NCBI GenBank assembly: GCA_028015205.1
Contig: CM051521.1
Span: forward strand, 67,440,314 to 67,504,313
Reading direction: 5' to 3'
Source: Mytilisepta virgata
Taxonomy: Eukaryota > Mollusca > Bivalvia > Mytilida > Mytilidae
DNA length: 64,000 bases
Made by a program: the position numbers and the translations under genes. Positions 53,573 to 64,000 of the stretch are shown in pieces; the first letter of the stretch is position 1; the number at the start of each line of letters is the position of its first letter. The notes beneath the pieces are model-generated. The model did no database searches. It had not been told where the DNA came from and saw only the letters and a program-made list of their open reading frames with translations.

Positions 53573-54424
53573 AAAGGCTCAAGAGAATTGAGCCTGTATA
53601 GCTCACCTGACAGTCCCACAATTTTATTTCAAGTGAAAATTGTAATGGACCTTCCATAGATGCTTCACAACATGTATCTGTTAATTTGGCTATATAGTTT
53701 CACAGGAGAGGAGTTTTGAAATTTTGACCATTCAAAAATAAGAATTCATCATGGCCAGCATATTAGCAGTCCAACCGGGACGAAATATGCAGACTTTATA
53801 AAGGCTCTTCCACAGGCTCTTTCAAACCAAGTTACAGCTCATTTGGCTATGCGGTTTCAGAAACATTTTTGTTGTTGAAATTTTGACCAATCAGAAATAA
53901 GAATTCATCATGGCGGCCATAAAAGTTCTTTGACCAGAACAAAACAGCAAACTTTATAAAGGTCGTTCCATAGATGCTTCATACCAAGTTTCTGTTCATT
54001 TGGCTTTGGGGTTTCAGAGGAGAATATTTTTAAAATTTGTCCAATCAGAAATAAGAATTCATCATGGCTGCCATATTAGTTGTCTGACTGGAAAAAAATA
54101 TGCAAACTTTATAAAGGTCCTTCCTCAGATGCTTCATACCAAGTTACATTTCAGTAGGCTTTGCGGTTGCAGAGGAGAAGATTTTGAAAATTTTTCCCAT
54201 CAGAAATAAGAATTCATCATGGTGGCCATATTAGTTGTCCCACTGGAACAAATTATGCAAACTTTATAAAGGTCCTTCCATATATCAATACAAAGTTTCA
54301 GTTCATTTGGCCTAGGTGTTTCAGGGGAGAAGATCAGAATGTAAATGTTTACAGATTGACGGACTACGGACGCCAAGTAATGACAAAAGCTCACATGGCC
54401 CTTTGGACCAGGTGAGTGAAAAAA
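53573..54424 (+). mobile_element. R1-ended element with a different core
   Basis: The head (AAAGGCTCAAGAGAATTGAG, then AGCTCACCTGAC) and tail (GGACGCCAAGTAATGAC, AGCTCACATGGCCCTTTGGA, then CCAGGTGAG) are R1. The core is four units of about 145 bases with AGAAATAAGAATTCATCATG and GCAAACTTTATAAAGGTC, unlike the other R1 cores. Confidence 0.75.
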
Positions 54425-54810
54425 TTGCTTATATTTGGACAATATAAGTCCCATAATTCTGGAAAGACAAAAGTGAAAATCATCAAAAAGTATACAGACC
54501 CGAAGACCATTTGTAAAAATGTGTTAAAGTTTGAAGAAAATCGGTCAAGGCATACTTGAGTTTGTCCCCGACATGTGACAAATCTCCTTATAATTGGACA
54601 ATCTAAGTTCCATAACTCCAGAATGACAAAACTAAAAATCGTCAAAATCAAAATGGAGCTTTCTTCCGTCAATCCTTATGTTGTGTTTAAATTTCATGAG
54701 AATATTGATTGAAGAAAATTTGAGTTACGGTACGAAGTGTTGACAGACAGGTGAACGGATGGACATTGGTATACCATAATACATCCTGTCTACGACAGGC
54801 ATATAAAAGC
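54425..54810 (+). mobile_element. R2-type element with CCTGTC hairpin tail
   Basis: Two units (TTGGACAATATAAGTCCCAT, AAAATCATCAAAAAGTATAC), then GTTGACAGACAGGTGAACGG and a hairpin CCTGTC-TAC-GACAGG, ending with CATATAAAAG. Confidence 0.6.
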
Positions 54811-55686
54811 TACCTTTAACCTGAACATTAACCTGGGATTCTTATATTGAAATTGTATAAAGAAATTCAAAGTCGAAGACCCATGACCTCAAGGTCACAC
54901 CATCCATTCCGCATCAAAATGTTGCTGTTCATATCACAAGCTATCCATGCACAAAGTTTCAGGATGATACCATAACTCCTTCATGAATCAAAGTGCTGAA
55001 AGTTTTCTTCTGGAGTGTGGACACTTCAACAAGAGTTGACTGTTAAGCCTTTGCTTACCCTTACTGAGTTCCATGTTGAACAACATAGCTTCCCAACAAA
55101 TGAATATCCTATTAAGAGACATCAAGGGATTTCTACATTATAAACATCAAATGGCCACAGGGGTTGCGCTGGCATTCAAAAACTTGTTGCCAAAAAATTC
55201 GCCAAAGCATCATTTTTGTCGCCAGTTTCAAAATTTGTTCGCCCTTTTTGGAACATTTATGATTGTTCTTTTATTCATTACTATTTGAAATAACATGACC
55301 TCAAAAGTATTTTTGATGAAATAAAGTTTTTAATGACAGTTAACTTTTATCTTTCATCTGAAGTGACCTTTATTTTAATGGCAAGCCTAATAAAACATCC
55401 ATTGTTCAACATGTGTTTGCTGATGTTAAAAAAGCATGTATAGTTATTTACCTTAGTGTATAAATTGAATTGTTCTCAGAGTATGGTCAATCAACTGAGC
55501 AGTCAAGTGTAAACGATCTCAGCATGTGCGAGTTATTATGTGTTTGTTTACTGTTGAAACACCTACTGTGTTTATTAGCCTGATGTGAACTGTTCAATTA
55601 TCATAGATAATCATATAAAACTGACAAATAATGTTTCTTAGTCACCATTTTAATATGTTTTCACATTATAGCGTCAGATTTTAAAA
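54811..55686. other. Satellite remnant and spacer
   Basis: The first 200 bases are one unit of the satellite arrayed at 57990-58500 (ACCTTTAACCTGAACATTAA, GACCCATGACCTCAAGGTCA). The rest is A+T-rich with no recognised gene; a 71-codon frame at 55073-55288 has no recognisable domain. Confidence 0.5.
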
Positions 55687-55890
55687 ACTAGAGGCTCTCA
55701 AGAGCCTGTCGCTCACCTGTATCTACTGTGGTTTTTGAAATCATGTAAAATAAGGTTAAAATCATAATGAAAAGCATACATAAATTGCTTCGCTGAGCGC
55801 AGCTGGATACGACCGCAGAGGTCCAACCCTGAACAGTTGGGGCAAAAATGGACACAATATTCGTGCTTTACACAGGTCTGAATTTGGATT
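55687..55890 (+). repeat. R1 head followed by R4 head
   Basis: CTAGAGGCTCTCAAGAGCCT then GTCGCTCACCTG at 55689-55720. An R4 head follows, GCTTCGCTGAGCGCAGC then TGGATACGACCGCAGAGG, at about 55789-55825. Neither has its tail nearby. Confidence 0.65.
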
Positions 55891-56959
55891 ATAATTAAAT
55901 ATTTGACACATAATAACTGTAGTCAAAGAACTTAGAATTGGTCATATGATTTGAATTTATATTCAATTTTTTGCTTTTTGTGCAATACAATATGCTGTTG
56001 AGAATTGAACCCCCCCCCCCCCCCCCCAAAAAAAAAAAATAAAATAAAATTTTTACCCCTTCGTTTGCTTTTGTGCAATACACTATGGTGTTGCGTAAAA
56101 AGATTGAAAAATTATGTCACCAGATTGAATAAAAAATCACATTTTCCGACATAGGTGAAGCCCAACATGGTCCCTGTGCAGGCCACATAAAAGAGTGAAT
56201 GTGCAAGTATTCTCAAAGTTTTCAAATTCGTCTTCCTTTGTTGACTCTGGTTTAAATTTTTAATTTCTTAAAATTTTCATGTTAAGCCCAAATAAATAAA
56301 TTTTTCTCTTTTTGTTATAATAAATAAATGGTGCTTCTGGACATAGTATCTTGCATATCAGCCAAACTTAATTAATATGTTTGGTGTATAACTGGATAGT
56401 TCTCCAAGATAGTGGAGGAATCTACTTCGACAGAACAGATAGCCAAGCCTATGTATTACAAATTTCTACACCATGTCAGTCAGTGATTCGCTCAAAAATA
56501 ATCTTTGCAATTTCCAAAAGGACAAACCAAGTTGATTTAAAGATTTCAATTGTTATTATTAGTAAATATGTTTATTCAGTTCTTCATAAACAATAAAAAC
56601 AACAAAAATCAGATAAATATTAGTAGGGAATATTTGGCGAAAATATATTTTGGTGCATTGATTTTTATTAGTTAGGTGGTGCTGTTAAACAGGAAAAATT
56701 TCATCCCATGTCTGTTTATACTGCATTACCAGTCCTACAAGTTTTAATTGATGTTTCCCTCATTGAAGTTGTTATTATGTTAACTTCAATACAAAGCTTT
56801 GGAAATTTTTCCAGGTCATTTCGGTCATTTTAATTGACTTTAGACTCGGGTCATACTCAGGAGCTTGTGTTTGAACTTTGCAGGTCTGAGAAAGAGGGTG
56901 GACTCGCATTGTTTGTCCTCATGTCTCCGGAAGATACTTTTACTACATATGTTGAACTT
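55891..56959. other. Spacer with a long C-run
   Basis: A C-run at about 56009-56027 followed by an A-run. No recognisable coding region; a 71-codon frame at 56381-56596 has no recognisable domain. Confidence 0.45.
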
Positions 56960-57169
56960 AAATACTCTCTATAAGCATCTGAAGTTGGTGGACCCTGGAT
57001 GTACTGAAGTGTTTTTCTGTTTGTGCTTCTGGCATATAGTCCAGAACGTGGCTTTTACTGTACTGTTGTATTTCAGCCACAGAAACTGTAGCCACTTTGT
57101 GTTGAAGGTTCTGTAATTTTTTGCTGGTGGTTGATTTTCCTCTGAAGTTTCTTTTTTACGCTTAGGCAT
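56850..57169 (-). pseudogene. TTF/hAT-type zinc-finger fragment
   Basis: From ATG 57169 the minus strand reads a Lys-rich start (MPKRKKETSEENQPPAKNYR), then TFNTKWLQFLWLKYNS, FWTICQKHKQ and GSTNFR. This is the spacing of TTF-type zinc fingers found in hAT transposases and related host proteins (RxFxxxWxxxFPWLxY...CxxCxxH...GSxNF). After a frame change a further IFRRHEDKQCES resembles the closing His/Cys pair. The first expected Cys is replaced by Thr-Ile-Cys spacing that I cannot resolve. It could be a decayed hAT element or a diverged exon. Confidence 0.4.
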
Positions 57170-57384
57170 GGTTACTACTTTGTATCAAAAAACTTTTATA
57201 GCACAATTTATGCTATTTAATGTATACCGTTGCAATTTTCTCCTTAATATTAACCTGTACAGCTAAAATATAGAATCCTGAACCCAAATAGATATGGTTG
57301 CTAGGACTTTTTCATCGGTTGCTATGGACTTTTTTAATAGCATTTACTCTTGACCTTCCATTTTGACTTGAACAGGTAAATTGT
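57170..57384 (+). repeat. Copy of the GGTTGCTATGG unit
   Basis: About 57240-57380 matches the units at 39985-40190 (GAATCCTGAACCCAAATAGA, CATCGGTTGCTATGGACTTT). Confidence 0.6.
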
Positions 57385-57873
57385 AAGGTCATGTTGACTT
57401 ATTTGTAGATCTTACTATGCTGAACATTTTTGTTGTTTACAGTTTGTCTTTATCTATAATAATATTCAAGATAACAACCTAAAACTGCAAAATTTCCTTA
57501 AAATTAACAATTCAGGGGCAATAACCCTACAAAGGGTTGTCCGATTCACCTGAAAATTTCATGGCTGGTAGATCTTGACCTGTTGAACATTTGTACCCCT
57601 GTCAGTTTTGCTCTAAATGCTTTGGTTTTTGAGATATAAACCAAAAACTGCATTTTACCCCTATGTTCTATTCTTAGTCATGGTGGCCATGTTTCTCGAC
57701 GAACAAGAAAATAAGACATAAATTTTAATCTAAATACCGAAAGGATCATTCAGACTAAGTATGGCTGTAATTGGTTCAGTGGTTTCAGAGGAGAAGGTCT
57801 TTGAAAAAGTTTACGACGGACGACAATTGATGGCAAAAGCTCACATGTCTTTTTAGGACAGGCGAGCTAAAAA
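57385..57873 (+). mobile_element. R1 right-hand module and tail
   Basis: The module from GGTCATGTTGACTTATTTGT to GGCCATGTTTCTCGACGAAC, the GACGGACGAC stretch and the hairpin AGCTCACATGTC...GGACAGGCGAGCT-AAAAA. No satellite units and no head. Confidence 0.75.
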
Positions 57874-57984
57874 TTACCTGACCGACACGTTAATAATCAG
57901 ACAAAACTAAGAGCGATAATGTTGACAAAAATGTCCAATCTTGGGACCGAATCCTAAGGCCTGTATGATAGCAATGGAAGAGAA

Positions 57985-58580
57985 CTTCCAAAAACTACCT
58001 TAAACCTGAATCTTAACCTGGATTCTAACATTGAAATTCTATGAAGAATGACCCATGACCTCCAGGTCACAGCATCCGTTTCACATCCAAATGCTGCTGT
58101 TCATATCACAAGCTATCCACGTACAAAGTGTCAGGATGATACCACAACTCCTTCATGAAAAACTACCTTAAACCTGAATCTTAACCTGTATTCTAACATT
58201 GAAATTCTATGAAGAATGACCCATGACCTCAAGGTCACAGCATCCGTTTCAATCCAAATGCTGCTGTTCATATCACAAGCTATCCACGTACAAAGTGTCA
58301 GGATGATACCACAACTCCTTCATGAAAAACTACCTTAAACCTGAATCTTAACCTGTATTCTAACATTGAAATTCTATGAAAATGACCCATGACCTCAAGG
58401 TCACAGCATCCGTTTCACATCCAAATGCTGCTGTTCATATCACAAGCTATCCACGTACAAAGTGTCAGGATGATACCACAACTCCTTCATGAAAAACTAC
58501 CTTAAACCTGAACCTCGTACGGACGGACGCACAGACTGATAAACTACATGCCTGGCCTGCCTTACAAGTGGGGTATAAAA
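57985..58580 (+). mobile_element. R2-type element with three 165-bp units
   Basis: Three units with ACTACCTTAAACCTGAATCT, GACCCATGACCTC-AAGGTCA and CATATCACAAGCTATCCACG, spaced about 165. The tail is CGTACGGACGGACGCACAGA and GCCTGGCCTGCC...GGGGTATAA. The unit also contains TGACCTCAAGGTCA, a perfect 14-base palindrome. Confidence 0.75.
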
Positions 58581-58604
58581 ATGATAATTTTCCCATCACT
58601 CTAG

Positions 58605-58800
58605 AACAGAAGAGAAAACCATCAAATTGTAAATTGGTCAAAGCATCTGGAGTTAGCATGCAACATATAGAAAATTGCTTATTTTTGGAAAATCTACAAT
58701 TTTGTGAAAGAAATTGGTCAAAGCATACTGGAGTTAGCATGCAAAATATGGAAAATTGCTTATTTTTGGAATTTAATCGAAGCGGCAAACCCAATCAGGG
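58605..58800 (+). repeat. Two copies of a 90-bp unit
   Basis: AATTGGTCAAAGCAT followed by GGAGTTAGCATGCAA and GAAAATTGCTTATTTTTGGA occurs twice, about 78-80 bases apart. Non-coding. Confidence 0.65.
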
Positions 58801-59339
58801 TATAATCTAGACTTCAGCTTTAGGGAGAAGTGAACACCAAGGCGATTAAAATGGGCAAAGACATGGTCAGAAAATGCAGTAGCCATTTTCTCAGTGTTTT
58901 TTAATTAATTCAAGTCAGTCACACTGAATCATTTTTCCTTAGTTTGCTCGTCACAACCTTAACATTAGGGGTAACAGGGTTACTTTCTTAGATGTTACAC
59001 ATTGATCTAAATTTGTGAGAATTATATTAAACTATTTCCTTTCAGGTTAAGGTGTTGTCCCTAATATTTGTGTGTGAGGATTATTCTAAGGGTGTTACTA
59101 GAAATATTAAGGATTGTGAGGATTATTTTTTTTCCCCTGGGGTACTCCTAACCACTCATCCATGTGGACATATGATTGATCAGTTGTTTCTTGATAAGAC
59201 TGAATGCACGTTCAGGTCGCTTAACACACGCTGGTCAATACAAGTCTGTTTTTAATGCAATCCTAAACCAATTTCGTTAAAATTTACTCAATAATCAAAA
59301 TCAATACTATTGTGTGCTGTCTATTTAAAACAAGAGTGG
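58801..59339. other. Spacer, with a segment repeated at 61200
   Basis: Bases 59210-59320 (GCTGGTCAATACAAGTCTGT, CAATCCTAAACCAATTTCG) recur, diverged, at about 61205-61320. No gene recognised. Confidence 0.5.
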
Positions 59340-59745
59340 ACACACTACATGTCTCATCTGAGTATGCACATGGACACAGAATAATGATTATCTGACACCT
59401 GACATTTTGTAAGTCAAAGAAAAATGTGTTAAAAAAATTGAGGTCAAGGTCAAAAGGCAGGTGTCATACTGATATGTATCCACTAAGAACTATCTATGGA
59501 CCAAAAATGGTTGGTCTGGGTATTAAAATTGCTGAGAAATGGACGTAATCTCGAAAATGTGACAAAGTCACTCAAGCATGCAATTGAGGTCAAAGTCCAG
59601 AGACAGGTGTCAGACTTGCATGTACCCACTAAGAACTATCTATAGACCAAACACGGATAGGTCTAGGTATTACAGTTGCTGAAAAAGACTTAACCACGAA
59701 AAAGTAACAAAGTCATTCAAGCATGAAATTGAGGTCAAGGTCCAA
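59340..59745 (+). repeat. R5 tandem array
   Basis: Two and a half units with AATTGAGGTCAAAGTCCAGA, GACAGGTGTCAGACTTGCAT and GTCTAGGTATTACAGTTGCT. Confidence 0.65.
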
Positions 59746-60255
59746 AACAAGAGAGCTGTCTGAGTGACAGCAAACCAGGTTTTCATTCTATTTTTTTGTA
59801 CTGAGTAACTTTTCTCCAACAAAGAAGTCAAGGGTCATGGTCAGATGTCAACATCTTTAGTACATGACACATCATCTTGAGGTACACAACCCACACATCA
59901 AAGATCTAAGATCTAGGTTTTAAGACAAAAAAGTTACAGTCTAAAACAAGGGTTTGATGGTTAACTTGTAGCATGATTTTGCTGCTGAATGTGGAAACTT
60001 CTGTCAGGTTTTGAAATGTATTTTGTGAGAAATTTCTGATTAGGTGATTTTCTTACAGACATTTGACATTGACATAAAACCAAGTATACTGCAGCAAACC
60101 TTATACGATAAGCTACCTTGCGGACCATAAATCTTAATTGTAGGTATTACATGTGCAAAATTATTGAAGCTTTTTAAAAGTTTACGCCCCCGTCGCCGCC
60201 ACTCGAAAGTAATACCTATATCTTGCCTTTGCAACTTTTCGTTGCAGGCAAGACA
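59746..60255 (+). mobile_element. R6 element with hairpins at both ends
   Basis: The head AGAGCTGTCTGAGTGACAGC contains a GCTGTC/GACAGC hairpin. The tail is CTTGCCTTTGCAAC...GTTGCAGGCAAG (about 60222-60252), a hairpin with a 5-base loop. The core of about 450 bases is not tandem. CGCCCCCGTCGCCGCCACTC precedes the tail, where other families have (RGAC)n. Confidence 0.65.
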
Positions 60256-60328
60256 AAAATTAATCATAAATGAGAAATAGATTCGTCATACACAGGTAAG
60301 TATTATAACAGAGTGTTTCCTATACACT

Positions 60329-61174
60329 CAGACCTGCCAACTATCCCGATTTTGGCGGTATTATCCCGATTTTCATGCCTCAACCCGAATCCCGATATCG
60401 GGTTCCTAAAACAAGCAAAAAACCCGATTTTCATAAATTCTACCCGAGAAAATGTTATTCTTACCGATTTCCGGCGATATTATCCAATCAAATTCATCGT
60501 AGTATCTGATATTCGGGACATGTTGATTTACCTGAGGATTATCGATCTGTTTTGACACTATGTATTATGTAAACATATACACGTGCCTCAATAAAATCAA
60601 TGAGTTGTCAAAGTTTTATGGGTCTTAATTGGTAATAAAATTATTGATATTTGTTATTAATACCGATCAGCTTGGGAGTTACATAATTAACTGTTTTAAT
60701 TTTTTTACTTATCATTTAATTGAGATAATATTCTAATCAAGTTAACTATTCTTATAATCAGGTGAACATAGTTAATAATTATTTTAATAACCGATCAAAA
60801 GAATTTTGCAAATTAAATGTAAAGGCTTGGATGCTGTTTGCACATTGAGACAATTGTTATAAAAAGAATATGAAAAATGGAATTGAATCATAACAGTTCA
60901 AACTATCACAATGGTTGTTACTCCACCCAGCAAGAAGAAACGTTTGCCATAAACAAATGAACCAAATGAAAGAAAAATCTTTACACAGAATGATACACAC
61001 AGCATCAAAACAATCTCAAGAGTTCAAGAAACAAACCAAAATTGATCCTAAATATACATGAAATACTCTCTACTGGACATTATAAAAAAAAACAGTCATA
61101 AAATGAAGCGATACATTTAAATTTTTTCCCCGGGGAAAATCCCCCATGGAGGTTTTCAAAAGTTGGCAGGTCTG
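60329..61174. mobile_element. Non-autonomous DNA transposon, 846 bp, TACACT duplication
   Basis: CAGACCTGCCAACT at 60329-60342 is the exact inverted copy of 61161-61174. TACACT precedes it (60323-60328) and follows it (61175-61180). The inside holds repeated CCCGATTTT phrases near the left end, and CCCGGGGAAAATCCCCC near the right, with no transposase. The CAG...CTG ends look hAT-like, but hAT elements duplicate 8 bases, not 6, so I leave the superfamily open. Confidence 0.8.
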
Positions 61175-61180
61175 TACACT

Positions 61181-61471
61181 GAATATACATAATCGACTTA
61201 ATACTCAGGTGGTCAATACACATCCGTTTTAAACACAATCCTAAACCAATTTCGGTAAGATCAGTTTAATCAATAATCAGCATCGATATTGTTGAGGTTC
61301 GCTGTCAGTTTTTAAAAATAATGATATATTGACTCTGTTGAACTTGGGCATACGTTGTCAGGTGAAAGTTTGTTAATTGACTGTGAAAAAAACACGGTTC
61401 CACTTGGTGTTCAGCAGATTGATATAATAAAATCAGTTAGATATTAAAGTTACGTTTTCAAAGTCCAATCT
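61181..61471. other. Spacer, diverged copy of 59210-59320
   Basis: Only the repeated segment noted at 59210-59320 is recognised here. Confidence 0.4.
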
Positions 61472-61611
61472 GTGTTTATCTATAATAGCTATTAATTTTA
61501 TTCCAGTCTTTTTCATAATTATTTATTTCCTTTTATGTCAAGTGTTTATCTATAATAGCTATTAATTTTATTCCAGTCTTTTTCATAATTATTTATTTCC
61601 TTTTATGTCAA
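61472..61611 (+). repeat. Exact 70-bp tandem duplication
   Basis: GTGTTTATCTATAATAGC starts at 61472 and again at 61542. The two 70-base copies look identical, so the duplication is young or an assembly artefact. Confidence 0.9.
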
Positions 61612-63170
61612 GTGTTTTTTATGTTCATATATCGGTGTCAGTGTAAATAAATTGGTCATCATGTAGAGGATAATTAACAATAATCTTGACCGCACAGTAC
61701 ATTGTTTAAAGTAACAGATCAAGGTATTATGAAATTGATTGTTTATACCTGTAACAAGGATGTTGACCAAATTATGTAGCTGTGGGAAAAAAACCCACAA
61801 AATTCTCATGCAAAAACTAGCAGGAAAATATACGACAGTATGATAAAATCTTCAATAAATACAATTGTAGTTTATTTTGGAAAAGTAATTTGGTGCACTT
61901 AAATGTATGTCTTAAAAGGGCCGACATTATGGATATTCTGGAAAAATATTGACTTTAGCTTCAACTACATTTACTATGTACTCCATAAATAGAAAAATGT
62001 CAAGATAGACAAAAGTTTATTATAAAATAATGGTAAATGAAAATTTTGTGTTTGTCAAGAATGAAGAGAATTAATTAACTAAATTTTATAAAATGGGCAG
62101 TTGTGCATGTAAATATAAGTTCATTCGGATCTGAAAATGTTGAACAAAAAATATCAATTTATTAAATTTTTTTTTAAAAATATAGAAGAAGAAGATAAAT
62201 TAATGTACACATGTATCAAACATTTATGATCAAAAGGATATTGAGTTTTTCAACTAATTATTGGTATTTAAAAATCACAATTTTTTAAGGAATATTATGC
62301 AATATATATTTTCCAGTTGTTTGTATTTCAGAATTATAGTTCTGATGGGTATAAATTTTTGCATATTATTAAACACGACGCTTCACAGTTCAACTTAGCT
62401 ATTTATATATAAACAATGATAAGACGGCGACGTGTGTTATAAGCAAACTTATGATATTAAAATTGTATGATATTTTATTTTATTGATTTATTTATGTATT
62501 TGTTTTATTTTTATTTATTTATGTATTTATTTGTTTTATTTATTTATTTGTTTATTTATATATTTATTATTGGTAATTTTTTATTTATACTTTTGAAGAA
62601 TTGTTTTTGATTTGCTTTGATTTGACCCTTTTTATACTTTTAAAAGTTAGTATATATAAAAGTTTTATAATTTAAATTTTTTTATACATAATTAATACTT
62701 TTATTCACATTGGTATCAATTAATTATTTTTTTCATATACGTTTGTATATGTATAACAATTGTGCCGATTTTGAAAATCACTTATGTTACTGGTTACTTT
62801 TGTGCTTTTGTGCTGAAAAAATATGTTTTAAAGTGTCTCGTAAGCCTACATATAGTCTGATAATGTTTTGTATATTTTACTCGTAGTGTCTGTAGACAAA
62901 AATGTGGCGGGGTTAAGCAATTGGTTTCAGAGAATGACTGTGTTAACCGTAATATCATATATATCTGTGGAATAAATACACATAGTCTCACCACTTGTAA
63001 AACATTACAATACTATACAACGAAAACAACATTATATACAAAATCTAAAAGATTATTATATATCTAAAATGAGAGACTGTAAAACACAATTATACATAAA
63101 GACATAAAAATATATCAGTAGAGCACTTATTAAGATATAAACAATTAAAAAGGAGTAATCATGAATATAA
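61612..63170. other. A+T-rich spacer with TTTA runs
   Basis: No gene or shared repeat recognised. Bases 62470-62590 are low-complexity (TTTA)n. Confidence 0.45.
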
Positions 63171-63724
63171 CTAGAGGCTCCCAGGAGCCTGTATTGCTCA
63201 CCTGGACTATGTGGGGTCATATGATATAGTTTTGAAAGGGGACCACCTAAGTATCATTGCTGTCAAGTTTTGTTACAATTGGCCAAGTGGTTTCAGACAA
63301 GAAGATCTTTAATTAAATTCCCCATAGGGTCCTATGTTAAACTATGTTTGGCTATGGTGGCCATCTGGGAGGGGGGATGTGGTCATCGGATATAATTCTG
63401 AAAGAGGACCACCTAAGTATCATTGCTGCTAAGTTTTGTTCCAATTGGCCAAGTGGTTTCATACAAGAAGATCTTTAATTAAATTCCCCATAGGGTACTA
63501 TCATGTTAAACTATGTTCGGCTCTGGCGGCCATCTTGGATGATGAGCCAGGTCATCGGATACGATTCTGAAAGAGGACCACCTAAGGACCATTGCTGCCA
63601 AGTTTTGTTCCAATTAGCCCAGTGGTTTCAGAGGAGAAGATCTTTAAAGGAAAGTTTATGACGACGACGGATCCAAAGTGATGGGAATAGCTCACATGGC
63701 CCTTTGGCTCAGGTGAGCTTAAAA
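63171..63724 (+). mobile_element. R1 element, 554 bp, three units
   Basis: Head CTAGAGGCTCCCAGGAGCCT then GCTCACCTGG. Three units (GGCCATCTTGG type) follow, then ACGACGACGGATCCAAAGTG and the hairpin AGCTCACATGGCCC...GGCTCAGGTGAGCT-TAAAA. Complete and well kept. Confidence 0.85.
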
Positions 63725-63792
63725 GCTATTCCTTCTGCTAAGAATATTAAAGCAGGTTTTGGCAACTATGTCAAAGTTGTCAGTACTTTTAA

Positions 63793-64000
63793 CTAGAGGC
63801 TCCCAGGATCATGTATCGCTCACCTGAACTATATCCATTTTGACTGGCAGCCTGGAACATTGCTGTCAAGTTCCAATTGTCTCACTGGTTTCAACAATAA
63901 GATCATTCAGTGAACTTTCCCATTAGGTCATATGTAAAACTATGTTCCACTCTGGCAGCCATTTTGGCTGGTGGACAGGGTCAACGGATATAATTCTGAA
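63793..64000 (+). mobile_element. R1 element, cut by window end
   Basis: Head CTAGAGGCTCCCAGGATCAT then GCTCACCTGAA and the first units. Only 68 bases separate it from the preceding R1 copy, both in the same orientation. Confidence 0.75.

Overview
The window reads as a mobile-element graveyard from a bivalve mollusc genome. The evidence is a tRNA-derived SINE with the body motif common in molluscan transcripts (182-395), many satellite-cored elements that end in hairpins (the pearl/CvA-like class of bivalve repeats), Ty3/Gypsy elements, a Penelope-like element and a Polinton, all in an A+T-rich background. I found no host gene that I would defend. The best candidate is a short zinc-finger-like exon or transposase fragment near 57 kb.

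Layout. 1-395: a LINE endonuclease remnant abutting a SINE. About 396-7077: a 3'-truncated, decayed Gypsy element (Gypsy-A) with 5' LTR, primer site, gag, protease, RT, RNase H and part of integrase. 7078-8984: non-coding, with a two-tier inverted repeat and palindromes. 8985-18905: a Harbinger (HARBI1-like) transposase pseudogene split by a complete 9,193-bp Polinton/Maverick (9252-18444; TIRs of about 250-270 bp; 6-bp target duplication TAGAAT). 18957-26133: satellite-cored repeats and A+T-rich spacer. 26134-34831: Gypsy-B on the minus strand, with 1.66-kb LTRs about 99% alike. 35-42 kb: satellite-cored repeats, a Penelope-like fragment with GIY-YIG endonuclease and a decayed hammerhead-like motif, and a pogo/Tigger-like fragment. 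42-60 kb: many tandem arrays with 145-183-bp units, often nested in one another. 60329-61174: a non-autonomous DNA transposon with 14-bp TIRs and a 6-bp duplication. The remainder is A+T-rich spacer and two more repeats of the first family.

How the genes fit together. The Polinton carries family-B protein-primed DNA polymerase, adenovirus-type protease, a fibre-like protein, packaging ATPase, a zinc-binding protein and a single ORF fusing a DUF5679-like zinc finger, phospholipase A2, integrase and chromodomain. I cannot find its major or minor capsid genes. Nearly every gene start carries GATAAATG or a close variant, often overlapping the stop codon of the gene before. Gypsy-B lacks most of gag and the N-terminal and first two catalytic acids of integrase, yet its LTRs say it moved recently. 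In the place where some retroelements carry env it encodes a C2H2 zinc finger, a serine/arginine-rich linker and a BTB/T1 (KCTD-type) domain, and a short echo of that BTB sequence lies in each LTR.

Repeat labels R1-R6 are mine. R1 is bounded by GAGGCTC...GAGCC / GCTCACCTG at one end and a CAGGTGAGCTAAAAA hairpin at the other. R2 ends in a hairpin closing with GGGGTATAA or a relative. R3-R6 are other arrays described in their entries.
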